Shown: positions 8,390 through 17,309 of the stretch, piece by piece
Numbering within the stretch: the stretch's first letter is position 1
How the letters are laid out: the number at the start of each line of letters is the position of its first letter
DNA from: Streptomyces sp. Ag109_O5-1
GTDB taxonomy: Bacteria; Actinomycetota; Actinomycetes; Streptomycetales; Streptomycetaceae
Length of the DNA: 64,000 nt
Direction: 5' to 3'
Assembly (NCBI RefSeq): GCF_003814875.1
Contig: NZ_RKQF01000001.1
Coordinates: 3,906,001 to 3,970,000, forward strand
Made by a program: the position numbers and the translations under genes
The notes under the pieces: model-generated
What the model saw: only the letters and a program-made list of their open reading frames with translations
Told to the model about the DNA's origin: nothing
The model's database searches: none

Positions 8390-10240
8390 TCAGTCGTCTT
8401 CGTTGTCGCCGAAGTCGGGGCGGACGTCCCGGGCGGCCATGATCTCGTCGTTGGAGGTGCCGGCGGCGACCATCGGCCACACCATGGCGTCCTCGTGGAC
8501 GATGAAGTCGACGACGACCGGGCGGTCGTTGATGGAGTTCGCCTCTTCGATGACCTTGTCGAGGTCGTCCGGGGACTCGCAGCGGATGGAGTGACAGCCC
8601 ATGGCCTCCGCCAGCTTCACGAAGTCCGGGACCCGGGTGCCGCGGGCGTCCGGGTTGACGTCGTCGGGGCCGGAGTGCAGCACGGTGTTGGAGTACCGCT
8701 GGTTGTAGAAGAGGGTCTGCCACTGGCGGACCATCCCCAGGGCGCCGTTGTTGATGATGGCGACCTTGATCGGGATGTTGTTCAGGGCGCAGGTGGTGAG
8801 CTCCTGGTTGGTCATCTGGAAGCAGCCGTCGCCGTCGATCGCCCAGACGGTCCGCTCCGGCCGGCCGGCCTTGGCGCCCATGGCGGCCGGGACCGCGTAG
8901 CCCATGGTTCCGGCTCCGCCGGAGTTCAGCCAGGTGGCGGGCTTCTCGTACTGCACGTAGTGCGCGGCCCACATCTGGTGCTGGCCGACGCCCGCCGCGA
9001 AGATCGTGCCCTCCGGGGCGAGCTGTCCGACGCGCTCGATGACCTGCTGCGGGGAGAGCGAGCCGTTGTCGGGCAGGTCATAGCCGAGCGGGTAGGTCTC
9101 GCGCCAGCGGCTCAGGTCCTTCCACCAGGCGGTGTAGTCGCCCTGGTGGCCCTCGCTGTGCTCCTTCTGCACCGCCTGGATCAGGTCGGCGATGACCTCG
9201 CGGGCGTCACCGACGATCGGCACGTCGGCGGCGCGGTTCTTGCCGATCTCCGCGGGGTCGATATCGGCGTGGACGATCTTGGCGTACGGGGCGAAGCTGT
9301 CCAGCTTGCCGGTGACGCGGTCGTCGAAGCGGGCTCCGAGGGCGACGATCAGGTCGGCCTTCTGCAGCGCGGTGACGGCGGTGACCGCACCGTGCATGCC
9401 CGGCATTCCCACGTGCAGCGGGTGGCTGTCGGGGAATGCGCCGAGCGCCATCAGGGTGGTGGTGACGGGCGCTCCGGTGAGTTCGGCGAGGACCTTCAGC
9501 TCGGCGGTGGCGCCGGACTTGATGACACCGCCGCCGACGTAGAGGACGGGCCGCTTCGCGGAGGTGATCAGCTTGGCGGCCTCGCGGATCTGCTTGGCGT
9601 GCGGCTTGGTCACCGGGCGGTAGCCGGGCAGGTCCATGACCGGCGGCCAGGAGAAGGTGGTCTTCGCCTGGAGGGCGTCCTTGGCGATGTCGACCAGGAC
9701 CGGGCCGGGGCGGCCGGTGGAGGCGATGTGGAACGCCTGCGCGATCACCCGGGGGATGTCCTCGGCCTTGGTGACCAGGAAGTTGTGCTTGGTGATCGGC
9801 ATGGTGATGCCGACGATGTCCGCCTCCTGGAAGGCGTCCGTGCCGATCGAGGAGGACGCGACCTGCCCGGTGATCGCCACGAGCGGCACCGAGTCCATGT
9901 GTGCGTCCGCGATCGGCGTCACCAGGTTGGTGGCACCGGGGCCCGAGGTCGCCATGCAGACGCCGACCTTGCCGGTGGCCTGCGCGTAGCCGGTGGCCGC
10001 GTGACCGGCGCCCTGCTCGTGCCGGCACAGGACGTGGCGCACCCGGGTGGAGTCCATCAGCGGGTCGTAGGCGGGCAGGATCGCGCCGCCGGGGATGCCG
10101 AATACCGTGTCAGCGCCGACCTCCTCAAGGGAGCGGATGAGGGACTTCGCACCCGTGACGTGCTCGACGGGGGCGGACTGCTGTCCTCCGGAACGGGGCC
10201 GCGGCTGCGGATGGTGGGCCCCGGTGGCCTGCTCGGTCAT
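8390..10240 (-). CDS. ilvB: Acetolactate synthase large (catalytic) subunit
   Basis: A 616-residue thiamine-diphosphate enzyme that makes acetolactate and acetohydroxybutyrate, the first common step of valine, leucine and isoleucine synthesis. The catalytic Glu lies in EEVGADTVFGIPGGAILPAY and the FAD-binding middle domain follows. The TPP/Mg motif is GDGCFQMTNQELTTCALNN in the C-terminal third. Two ATGs compete: 10246 and 10240. I chose 10240 because the AGAAGAG site is 7 bp away from it and only 1 bp from the other. Expression is probably set by the attenuator upstream. Confidence 0.95.
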   Translation of the reverse strand: MTEQATGAHHPQPRPRSGGQQSAPVEHVTGAKSLIRSLEEVGADTVFGIPGGAILPAYDPLMDSTRVRHVLCRHEQGAGHAATGYAQATGKVGVCMATSGPGATNLVTPIADAHMDSVPLVAITGQVASSSIGTDAFQEADIVGITMPITKHNFLVTKAEDIPRVIAQAFHIASTGRPGPVLVDIAKDALQAKTTFSWPPVMDLPGYRPVTKPHAKQIREAAKLITSAKRPVLYVGGGVIKSGATAELKVLAELTGAPVTTTLMALGAFPDSHPLHVGMPGMHGAVTAVTALQKADLIVALGARFDDRVTGKLDSFAPYAKIVHADIDPAEIGKNRAADVPIVGDAREVIADLIQAVQKEHSEGHQGDYTAWWKDLSRWRETYPLGYDLPDNGSLSPQQVIERVGQLAPEGTIFAAGVGQHQMWAAHYVQYEKPATWLNSGGAGTMGYAVPAAMGAKAGRPERTVWAIDGDGCFQMTNQELTTCALNNIPIKVAIINNGALGMVRQWQTLFYNQRYSNTVLHSGPDDVNPDARGTRVPDFVKLAEAMGCHSIRCESPDDLDKVIEEANSINDRPVVVDFIVHEDAMVWPMVAAGTSNDEIMAARDVRPDFGDNEDD

Positions 10241-10320
10241 CGGCATTCTCTTCTCGATGCTGAGGGTTTTTGCGAGGTTCGTACGGATTTTTACGTCCGT
10301 ACGTCTGGTGCTGGTGCAAC

Positions 10321-10354
10321 AAAAAACCCCTCGTGCCAAAAGGCAAGCGAGGGG
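10321..10354 (-). terminator. ilvB attenuator terminator
   Basis: In the transcript a stem of seven G+C-rich pairs (10348-10354 with 10327-10333), extended by TGCC/GGCA around a TTTT loop, is followed at once by six U residues (10326-10321). It sits between the leader peptide and ilvB. A further inverted repeat, CGTACGGA/TCCGTACG (10280-10303), lies between it and ilvB. Confidence 0.85.
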
Positions 10355-10408
10355 AGCGCGCCGGTGTGGTCGCTGGGCTTTCCGGATCCTTCTCCGGTGG
10401 GGCCCAAC

Positions 10409-10450
10409 TCAGCCGACGCGCTGTCCAAGTACGAGAATTCGGGTGCGCAT
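10409..10450 (-). CDS. ilvB leader peptide MRTRILVLGQRVG
   Basis: A 13-residue reading frame (ATG at 10450, TGA at 10411-10409) carrying Ile-Leu-Val-Leu in tandem, preceded by an AGGGAGG ribosome-binding site. All three end products of the pathway are represented, the signature of ribosome-mediated attenuation. Ten bases spanning its last codons (10413-10422) can pair, with one G-U, with ten bases (10355-10364) directly abutting the terminator stem, a possible alternative structure. The sequence shows the leader and the terminator; the switching mechanism is inferred from enteric ilv/leu operons. Confidence 0.88.
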   Translation of the reverse strand: MRTRILVLGQRVG

Positions 10451-10457
10451 GGGACTG

Positions 10458-10487
10458 ACCCTCCCTCTGACGCGCACCACGTGTCAA
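10458..10487 (-). promoter_or_regulatory. Putative ilvB-operon promoter
   Basis: On the minus strand TTGACA (10487-10482) and GAGGGT (10463-10458) are separated by 18 bp. The TGA stop of the upstream GGDEF-EAL gene lies inside the TTGACA hexamer. The -10 is only a partial match. Confidence 0.4.
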
Positions 10488-13400
10488 GTGGGTGGGACGG
10501 GAGTCTCATTATGTGAGCGAAGGGCACTTCCGCCTCCGAGCACCGCGGGCACACCACCGGTGTACACCCCGGAGCGGCCGCCCGCGAACGCCGGCTCGGC
10601 CGGTGCGTGCGGTACCGGATAGTGGCCGGATCCGAGCGCCCGGCGCAGCCGGTACTCGTCCACCGGACCGGAGAACGCCATGCCCATCCCGTGGGTGCAG
10701 CCCATCGCGCGCAACGCCGTGACCTGCTCGGGCAGGTCCACGCCCTCGGCCACCGACTGGAGCCCGAGGTCACCCGCGATCCGCAGCAGCCCGCTGGTGA
10801 TCTTGTGCAGCCGGGGCGACTCGACGATCCCCTCGACCAGACCGCGGTCGAGCTTGAGCACGTCGATGGGGAGCCTCCTGAGGGCCGTGATCGCCGCGTA
10901 GCCGCTGCCGAAGCCGTCCAGGGCGATCCGGACACCGTGCCGGTTGAGCACGGTCAGCCGGCGCTCCAGCTCGTCCAGCGGGATCCTCGGGTCGGTGTCG
11001 GACAGCTCCAGGACCAGTGCCCCGGAGGGCAGTCCATGCCGGGTGAGCAGGGACTCCACGGAGCCGAGCGGCGAGGACCGGTCGAGCAGCCGCCGGGCGC
11101 TCATGCGCACGGCGACCGGCACCACCAGTCCGTTGGCGGCCCGCTCGGCGGCCTGTTCGACCGCCTCCTGGAAGATCCACCGGTCCAGTTCGGCGGTCTT
11201 GTCGCTGTCCTCGGCCACCCGCAGGAACTCGGCCGGGGTGAACAGCACCCCCTGGGACGAGCGCCAGCGCGCCTGCGCGGAGACCGATTCGATCCGGCCA
11301 CTCTCCAGACACACCACGGGCTGGTGCAGCAGCGCGAACTCGCCGTCGTGCAGCGCGGCCCGCAGCCGGGTGGCCAATTCGGCCTTGCGTACGACGTCCT
11401 GCTGCATCTGTGGCTTGTACAGCTCGACGCGGCCTTTTCCGGCCGACTTGGCGCGGTACATCGCCAGGTCGGCGTTGCGCAGCAGCTCACCCGCGCCGAG
11501 GCCGGGTTCGGCGAAGCCGACACCGATGGACGCGTTGACACGGACATCGTTGCCGTCAATGAGGTACGGCTGGGAGAGGGTCACCCTGAGGCGGTCGGCG
11601 AGCTCCAGGATGTGCCGCTCTCTGGCACTGCGGTCACGGGTGCCGTCGCCGACGATCAGCGCCGCGAACTCGTCGCCGCCCAGCCGGGAGGCGGTGTCGC
11701 CGTGGCGGACCGCGTCCTGGAGTCTGCGTGCGGCCTGCACGAGCAGTTCGTCGCCGGCCTGGTGCCCGATGGTGTCGTTGACGGCTTTGAACCCGTCCAG
11801 GTCGATGAAGAGCACCGCCGTGTTCCTGAGGGCGGGGCCCCGGTCGGAGGAGCGGCGGCCGGACAGGGCCTGCTGTACCCGCCGGGTGAACAGGGCGCGG
11901 TTGGGCAGGTCGGTGAGCGGGTCGTGCTCGGCGTTGTGCTGGAGCTGAGCCTGCAGCCGCACCCTTTCGGTGACGTCCCGGCTGTTGAAGATGAGGCCGC
12001 CGTGGTGCCGGTTGACGGTGGACTCGACATTGAGCCAGCCGCCCTCGCCGGACCGGAAACGGCACTCGATACGGGTGGTGGGTTCCTCCTGGGGCCGGGC
12101 GGCGAGGAAGCGGCGCACCTCGTGCACCACGCAGCCCAGATCCTCCGGGTGGATGAGGTTGGCCAGTTCCGAGCCCACCAGGTCCTCGGCGGGCCGTCCG
12201 TAGACCCCGGCGGCGGCCGGGGAGACGTACCGGAGGATGCCGTTGGGCGCGGCGATCATGATGACGTCGCTGGAGCCCTGCACCAGGGAGCGGAAGTGGT
12301 TCTCCTGCTGCGCCAGTTCCTGGGTGAGGGTGATGTTGTCGAGCAGCATGATGCCCTGGCGCACGACGAGCGCGAGGACCACACAGCCGGCGGTGATCAG
12401 GACGACATGGTCCGGACTGCGGCCGTTGAGGACGTTGTAGAGGATGCCCAGGGTGCACACGGTGGCGGCCAGATACGGGGTGAGTGCGGCCAGGGAACCG
12501 GTCAGCGGGCGACCCGCCGGGTACCGGCTGTGATCACCTCCCGGGACGGGCGCGGACGGCTGCTTGGACACCGCGACCCGCAGTCCGGGCACGTGCTCGT
12601 GGACCACGCGCGTGTGCCCCTCGGGCTCCTGGGTGCCCTGCTGCCGGGGCGCGGCCCAGGGGGCGTACGCGAGGAGCAGCGAGCCGGCGAACCAGCCCGC
12701 GTCCAGCAGTTGACCTGAGCGGTAACTGCTGTGCAGCAGCGGCGAGGTGAACAGGGCGTCGCACATCACGGTCAGGGCGAGCGCGCCGATCGCGGTGTTC
12801 ACCGCGGTGCGGTTGCCCGGCGAGCGCCGGAAGTGCAGCGCGAGCACCATGCTGACCAGGGCGATGTCCATCAGCGGGTAGGCCAGCGAGAGCGCGGTGT
12901 GCGCGACGCTGGGTCCGTCGAACCGGGCGGCCTGGGCGAGCGCGAGGCTCCACGACAGGGTGAGCAGCGAGCCGCCGATCAGCCAGGCGTCCAGGCCCAG
13001 GCAGATCCACCCCGCCTTCGTCACCGGCCGCTTGGCCAGCACCAGCAGGCCGACGATGGCGGGCGGCGCGAAGCACAGGAAGAACAGGTCGGCGTAGCTG
13101 GGGCTGGGCACCGGCCTCTGGAGCACGACCTCGTACCACCCCCAGACCGCGTTGCCCAGGGCCGCCATCGCCGAGGAGAGGGCGAACAGCAGCCAGGCAG
13201 GTCGAAAGCGGACCCGCGGGGAGCGGGCGTAGAGGAAACACGACACGGCGGCAGTGCCGGCGGCCGCGGTCAGACCGAAGTCGCCCATGAACAGGGCGAT
13301 TTGGTTCGAGCCCCAGTCGAACGCGGAACCGACGGCGTATCCCGCGCAGATCAGGGCCAGGACGAGTTGGCGGACCACGCCGGTCCCGCCGCCGACGGCC

Positions 13401-13780
13401 GGCGGACGGGGGTGCGGCTTCCCTGCCGGAGGCTGTGCCCGCAGCGCTCCGGGGAGGTTGGTCGTCACAGAGGTCGGCGCTGTCACGGGACCCTCCAGGT
13501 CAGCGCCGCTCCCGTGCCCCTCGGGTCCCGGTGCACCGGACGTGCGTGCCTCCGACGTCCGCTGTGCCTGTGGTGGTGATGGCTGGTGTGATGGCCGCGT
13601 CTGCGCGCAGCTGTGCGCCAGGGTCGCCGCCGGCGGCTCCGCCGCGTCGGATCGTTCGTCCATAGGCCGTGCATCGCTCGTCGCCCCCCTCACAATTCTG
13701 AAATGTCCATCCCCGGCGCCGAACGGTGCGCGGCGCAGCCCCTGTCGGGACGATACACCAGTCTCGTCACTCAGGGACAT
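10484..13780 (-). CDS. Membrane PAS-GGDEF-EAL protein with degenerate EAL domain
   Basis: A 1098-residue protein. A ~130-residue Pro/Ala-rich cytoplasmic leader precedes about nine hydrophobic helices (~residues 135-420), a PAS domain, a GGDEF domain and an EAL domain. The cyclase motif is intact (RLGGDEF, residues ~699-705). The EAL signature is replaced by SAQ at 834-836 (context SAQARW), the metal-binding NVS is RMS, and DDFGTGYS is DGFGSGYA. I therefore expect cyclic-di-GMP synthesis without phosphodiesterase activity. Position suggests the orthologue of S. coelicolor SCO5511; I do not assign a Cdg name. An alternative ATG lies at 13663; 13780 is favoured by GAGAGG, although the spacing is short. 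Confidence 0.85.
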   Translation of the reverse strand: MSLSDETGVSSRQGLRRAPFGAGDGHFRIVRGATSDARPMDERSDAAEPPAATLAHSCAQTRPSHQPSPPQAQRTSEARTSGAPGPEGHGSGADLEGPVTAPTSVTTNLPGALRAQPPAGKPHPRPPAVGGGTGVVRQLVLALICAGYAVGSAFDWGSNQIALFMGDFGLTAAAGTAAVSCFLYARSPRVRFRPAWLLFALSSAMAALGNAVWGWYEVVLQRPVPSPSYADLFFLCFAPPAIVGLLVLAKRPVTKAGWICLGLDAWLIGGSLLTLSWSLALAQAARFDGPSVAHTALSLAYPLMDIALVSMVLALHFRRSPGNRTAVNTAIGALALTVMCDALFTSPLLHSSYRSGQLLDAGWFAGSLLLAYAPWAAPRQQGTQEPEGHTRVVHEHVPGLRVAVSKQPSAPVPGGDHSRYPAGRPLTGSLAALTPYLAATVCTLGILYNVLNGRSPDHVVLITAGCVVLALVVRQGIMLLDNITLTQELAQQENHFRSLVQGSSDVIMIAAPNGILRYVSPAAAGVYGRPAEDLVGSELANLIHPEDLGCVVHEVRRFLAARPQEEPTTRIECRFRSGEGGWLNVESTVNRHHGGLIFNSRDVTERVRLQAQLQHNAEHDPLTDLPNRALFTRRVQQALSGRRSSDRGPALRNTAVLFIDLDGFKAVNDTIGHQAGDELLVQAARRLQDAVRHGDTASRLGGDEFAALIVGDGTRDRSARERHILELADRLRVTLSQPYLIDGNDVRVNASIGVGFAEPGLGAGELLRNADLAMYRAKSAGKGRVELYKPQMQQDVVRKAELATRLRAALHDGEFALLHQPVVCLESGRIESVSAQARWRSSQGVLFTPAEFLRVAEDSDKTAELDRWIFQEAVEQAAERAANGLVVPVAVRMSARRLLDRSSPLGSVESLLTRHGLPSGALVLELSDTDPRIPLDELERRLTVLNRHGVRIALDGFGSGYAAITALRRLPIDVLKLDRGLVEGIVESPRLHKITSGLLRIAGDLGLQSVAEGVDLPEQVTALRAMGCTHGMGMAFSGPVDEYRLRRALGSGHYPVPHAPAEPAFAGGRSGVYTGGVPAVLGGGSALRSHNETPVPPT

Positions 13781-13885
13781 AGCCTCTCTACGCTCCGTGA
13801 CGACCAGCGGCTATGTGCGTACGCACCGCGCTCGGAAGGTCGCGGACCGTACCGGAAGCGGATTACACGCGTGTTGCGGTGATGG

Positions 13886-14836
13886 TCAGTTGTCGGTGGA
13901 TCCCGTCGTAAGGATCACGTTCCGCAGCGGCTCCCGGTTCATGTAGCGGTTCAACTGCTCGACGACGAGACGCCTGGCGCGTGGCAGGAAGGCCGAGGTG
14001 GGGCCGCCGACATGGGGGCTGATCAGCACGCCGGGCGCCTGCCACAGGGGATGTCCGGCCGGCAGCGGCTCGGGGTCGGTGACGTCCAGGGCGGCGGTGA
14101 GACGGCCGCTCTCCAGTTCGGCGAGCAGCGCCTTGGTGTCCACGACGGGCCCGCGCGCGACGTTCACGAGCAGTGCGCCGTCCTTCATCCGTGCGAGGAA
14201 CTCCGCGTTGACCAGGCCACGCGTGGTGTCCGTGAGGGGCGTGGAGAGGATGACGACATCGGCTTCCGGAAGCAGATTCGGCAGTTCGGTGAGCGGATGC
14301 ACGAGACCGCGCGCCGAGGCGCGCCCGGAGCGCGCAACGCGCGCCACCCGCGCGCACTCAAAGGGCACGAGCCGGTCCTCGACGGCCGCGCCGATGGCGC
14401 CGTAGCCGACGATGAGGACGGACTTGTCGGCGAGGGCCTGGTGGAAGCCGCTCTGCCAGTGCTCCTGCTGCTGGGCCCGGACGAACCCCGGGATACCGCG
14501 CAGGGACGCCAGTGTCAGGGCGAGCGCGAGTTCGGCGGTGCTCGCCTCATGCACCCCGCGTGCGTTGCACAGCGGTACGCCGGGGGCGATGCGGTCGAGG
14601 GCCGCGATCATGTCGTCGACGCCGGCGGTGAGGGTCTGGATGAGCCGCACGTTCCGCATCCCCACCAGCGGCCGCACCTTCACGTCCTGCCGCTTCATGT
14701 AGGGGACGACGTAGACGGCACAGTCCGCGGGGTCGCCCGGAAACTCCTGGTCACCGTCCCAGAAGAGGTAATTGAGCCCTTCGGGCAGGTCCGTGAACTC
14801 GTCGAGCGGGATGGGGAGCCATGCGTCGTGGGTCAT
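13886..14836 (-). CDS. D-isomer-specific 2-hydroxyacid dehydrogenase
   Basis: A 316-residue NAD(P)-dependent oxidoreductase. The Rossmann motif is IVGYGAIGAAVEDRL (~residues 140-155). The catalytic Arg, Glu and His occur in NVARGPVVDTKAL, VTDPEPLPAGHPLW and SPHVGGPTSAFLP. It belongs to the glyoxylate/hydroxypyruvate reductase branch, but the natural substrate cannot be read from the sequence. It is divergent from the aldo/keto reductase (74 bp between starts). About 105 bp of non-coding DNA separates it from the GGDEF-EAL gene downstream, which needs its own promoter there. Confidence 0.88.
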   Translation of the reverse strand: MTHDAWLPIPLDEFTDLPEGLNYLFWDGDQEFPGDPADCAVYVVPYMKRQDVKVRPLVGMRNVRLIQTLTAGVDDMIAALDRIAPGVPLCNARGVHEASTAELALALTLASLRGIPGFVRAQQQEHWQSGFHQALADKSVLIVGYGAIGAAVEDRLVPFECARVARVARSGRASARGLVHPLTELPNLLPEADVVILSTPLTDTTRGLVNAEFLARMKDGALLVNVARGPVVDTKALLAELESGRLTAALDVTDPEPLPAGHPLWQAPGVLISPHVGGPTSAFLPRARRLVVEQLNRYMNREPLRNVILTTGSTDN

Positions 14837-14910
14837 GGTCAGGAGGCTATGTCAGAGGTGCGCGGGCGAGCGGGTTAGGTTGGGGGCCGGAGAAGGAGGT
14901 TCACGGGCTG

Positions 14911-15909
14911 GTGGAGCGCAGGACGATCGGCGCGGGGGCGCTGGCGGTGGGGGCCGTCGGACTCGGGTGCATGCCGATGAGCTGGGCGTACAACGGGTCG
15001 CGGCAGCGGGGTGACGAGTCCGTCAGAGCGGTGCACAAGGCGCTGGACCTGGGCGTGACGCTGCTTGACACGGCGGACATGTACGGGCCGTTCACGAACG
15101 AGCTGCTGCTGGGGCGGGTGCTCAAGGAACGGCGTGCCGAGGCCTTCGTGTCCACGAAGGTGGGCCTGCTGGTGGGTGACCAGCACATCGTGGCGAACGG
15201 CCGGCCGGGGTATGTGAAGCGGGCGTGCGACGCGTCGCTGCGCCGGCTTCAGACCGATGTGATCGACCTCTACCAACTGCATCGCGCCGATCCCGAGATT
15301 CCCGTCGAGGAGACCTGGGGCGCGATGGCGGAACTGGTGCAGGCGGGGAAGGTGCGGGCGCTGGGGTTGTGCGCCGTGGGGGCGCGCGGGGGGCGCAGGT
15401 CCGGCGCACGGCTCCATGACGCGACCCTGCGTCAGCTTCAGCGGGTGCAGCAGGTGTTTCCGGTGAGCGCGGTCGAGGCGGAGCTGTCGGTGTGGTCGCC
15501 GGAGGCGCTCGATGCGCTGCTGCCGTGGTGCGAGGCGCGGGGGGTGGGCTTTCTCGCGGCGATGCCGCTGGGGAACGGCTTCCTCACCGGGACGCTCACG
15601 CCGGGTGAGGGGTTCGAGCCGGACGATCTGCGGGCGCGGCATCCGCGCTTCACGGCGGAGATGATGGCGGCGAACCAGCCCATCGTGGCGGGGTTGCGGA
15701 GGGTCGCGCGCCGCCAGGGAGAGGGTGTCACCGCCGCTCAGGTGGCGCTGGCGTGGGTGCTGGCGCGGGGGCGGCATGTGGTGCCGGTGCCGGGGACCAA
15801 GCAGTGCCGGTGGGCGGCGGAGAACGCGGGCGCGGCGGACGTGCGGCTGACCGCGGAGGATCTGGCGGAACTGGGGCGGCTGCCGGCTGCGCAGGGGTCG
15901 TGGGATTAG
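14911..15909 (+). CDS. Aldo/keto reductase
   Basis: A 332-residue (beta/alpha)8 NADPH-dependent oxidoreductase. The catalytic tetrad is visible: Asp and Tyr in DTADMYGPFTNE, Lys in VSTKVGLL, His in YQLHRADP. The C-terminal cofactor region contains VPVPGTKQCRWAAENAGA. The GTG at 14911 was chosen because AAGGAGG ends 11 bp upstream. The frame opens 90 bp earlier inside the promoter region. It is close to general AKR family 11/13 proteins; the physiological aldehyde or ketone is unknown. Confidence 0.88.
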   Translation: MERRTIGAGALAVGAVGLGCMPMSWAYNGSRQRGDESVRAVHKALDLGVTLLDTADMYGPFTNELLLGRVLKERRAEAFVSTKVGLLVGDQHIVANGRPGYVKRACDASLRRLQTDVIDLYQLHRADPEIPVEETWGAMAELVQAGKVRALGLCAVGARGGRRSGARLHDATLRQLQRVQQVFPVSAVEAELSVWSPEALDALLPWCEARGVGFLAAMPLGNGFLTGTLTPGEGFEPDDLRARHPRFTAEMMAANQPIVAGLRRVARRQGEGVTAAQVALAWVLARGRHVVPVPGTKQCRWAAENAGAADVRLTAEDLAELGRLPAAQGSWD

Positions 15910-15954
15910 CGATGCGGCTGCCGTGATCTGCCGGTGGTTCGCTGCGACACCGTT

Positions 15955-15994
15955 GTGGCTGGTCGCGCAGTTCCCCGCGCCCCTTGCAGGGCGC
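15955..15994 (+). repeat. Dispersed Streptomyces intergenic repeat, copy A
   Basis: Contains the core ggctggtcgcgcagttcccc followed by gcgcccct and a short inverted repeat ending in gggcgc. It lies just after the aldo/keto reductase stop. The same core recurs at 16024, 52717 and, diverged or inverted, at 42722 and 30780. Confidence 0.8.
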
Positions 15995-16023
15995 TGCTGC
16001 CGTCGGTTCGGCGCGGCGCCGTC

Positions 16024-16063
16024 GGGGCTGGTCGCGCAGTTCCCCGCGCCCCTTTGGGGCGCG
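16024..16063 (+). repeat. Dispersed Streptomyces intergenic repeat, copy B
   Basis: Second, near-identical copy only 69 bp from copy A and in the same orientation. Its end forms a small GCGCCCC/GGGGCGC hairpin that could terminate transcription before the GSDH gene. Confidence 0.8.
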
Positions 16064-16103
16064 CTGTACTACCGTCGGCAGGGAGGGGCTGCCGGAGGGA
16101 TTT

Positions 16104-17279
16104 GTGATCGTGCAACGTCGAGCTGTGAGCGCCGTGTTGGCGGCGGCCGGGCTCCTGCTGGTGGTGGGGTGTTCCTCCGGTGGCAGTGGTGGGGCGCCGC
16201 CGCTCTGGGCCGCGAGTGCGTCCGCCGGTGCCTCTTCCTCTGCTTCCGCCTCCGCCGGAGCGGGCGACTCCGCCGCGCCCGCCAAGGGGTCGGTCAAGGT
16301 GGTGCGTACGGTTGCCGAGGGGCTGAAGTCGCCTTGGGGGCTTGCGCCGTTGCCGGGCGGGGCCGGGCTGCTGGTGTCCGACCGGGACGACGGGACGATC
16401 AGCAAGGTCGACGAGAAGACCGGGAAGATCACCGAGCTGGGCGTCGTCTCCGGGGTGTCCGCGGCCGGCGAGGGCGGGCTGCTGGGGATCGCCCTCTCCC
16501 CCGGCTTCGCCTCGGACCACATGATCTACGCGTACTTCACATCGGCCTCCGACAACCGCATCGTGCGCATGCTCTGGGACGAGAGCAAACCGGCCGAGGA
16601 ACAGCTGGGCGCCCCCGACACGATCTTCAAGGGCATCCCCAAGGGGCTCATCCACAACGGCGGCCGGATCGCCTTCGGCCCGGACGGCATGCTCTACGCC
16701 GGCACCGGTGAGAGCGGGCAGCGCGGTCTGGCCCAGGACAGGAACTCCCTCGGCGGGAAGATCCTGCGGCTCACGCCGGAGGGTGAACCGGCCCCGGGCA
16801 ACCCGTTCCCGGACTCCCCGGTCTACTCGTACGGCCACCGGAACGTGCAGGGCCTCGCCTGGGACGACAGACAGCGGCTGTTCGCCTCGGAGTTCGGGCA
16901 GGACACCTGGGACGAGCTGAACGCGATCAAGCCCGGCGGCGACTACGGCTGGCCGAACGCGGAAGGCAGGTCCGACGACCCCAAGTACGTGAACCCGATC
17001 GCCGAGTGGCACACCGACGACGCCTCCCCCAGCGGTATCGCCTATGTCGACGGCGTGATCTGGATGGCGGCCCTCAAGGGCCAGCGGCTGTGGCGCATCC
17101 CCCTGGACGGCACGACCGCCGCCGCGGAACCGCAGGCCTTCCTCACGGGCGAGTACGGCCGCCTTCGTACGGTCGTGGCGGCCGGCGGAGACAAGGTGTG
17201 GCTGGTGACCAGCAACACGGACGGGCGGGGGAAGCCCAAGGCGGGCGACGACAGGATCCTGGAGCTGGCGGTCAAGTAG
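16104..17279 (+). CDS. PQQ-dependent sugar dehydrogenase-like lipoprotein (GSDH family)
   Basis: A 391-residue extracytoplasmic lipoprotein. A short signal peptide ends in the lipobox LLVVGC, followed by a Ser/Gly/Ala linker to about residue 55. The remainder is a GSDH-type six-bladed beta-propeller; typical strands are GLKSPWGLAPLPGG, GEGGLLGIALSPGF, NGGRIAFGPDGMLY and YSYGHRNVQGLAWD. The family oxidises aldoses with PQQ and Ca2+, but I see no PQQ synthesis genes nearby. Start GTG 16104 follows GGAGGG at 4 bp; GTG 16110 is equally possible. Two repeat copies separate it from the reductase upstream. Confidence 0.85.
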   Translation: MIVQRRAVSAVLAAAGLLLVVGCSSGGSGGAPPLWAASASAGASSSASASAGAGDSAAPAKGSVKVVRTVAEGLKSPWGLAPLPGGAGLLVSDRDDGTISKVDEKTGKITELGVVSGVSAAGEGGLLGIALSPGFASDHMIYAYFTSASDNRIVRMLWDESKPAEEQLGAPDTIFKGIPKGLIHNGGRIAFGPDGMLYAGTGESGQRGLAQDRNSLGGKILRLTPEGEPAPGNPFPDSPVYSYGHRNVQGLAWDDRQRLFASEFGQDTWDELNAIKPGGDYGWPNAEGRSDDPKYVNPIAEWHTDDASPSGIAYVDGVIWMAALKGQRLWRIPLDGTTAAAEPQAFLTGEYGRLRTVVAAGGDKVWLVTSNTDGRGKPKAGDDRILELAVK

Positions 17280-17309
17280 CCCCGCCGGTCCCGCCCTCGG
17301 CGCCCGGTC

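Noticed and set aside
6788..10516. A 1242-codon open frame on the plus strand across the ilv genes
   Set aside because: It is antisense to ilvC, ilvN and ilvB, is rich in Asp/Gly/Val/Arg/Leu as expected from third-position G+C bias, has no domain and crosses the attenuator.
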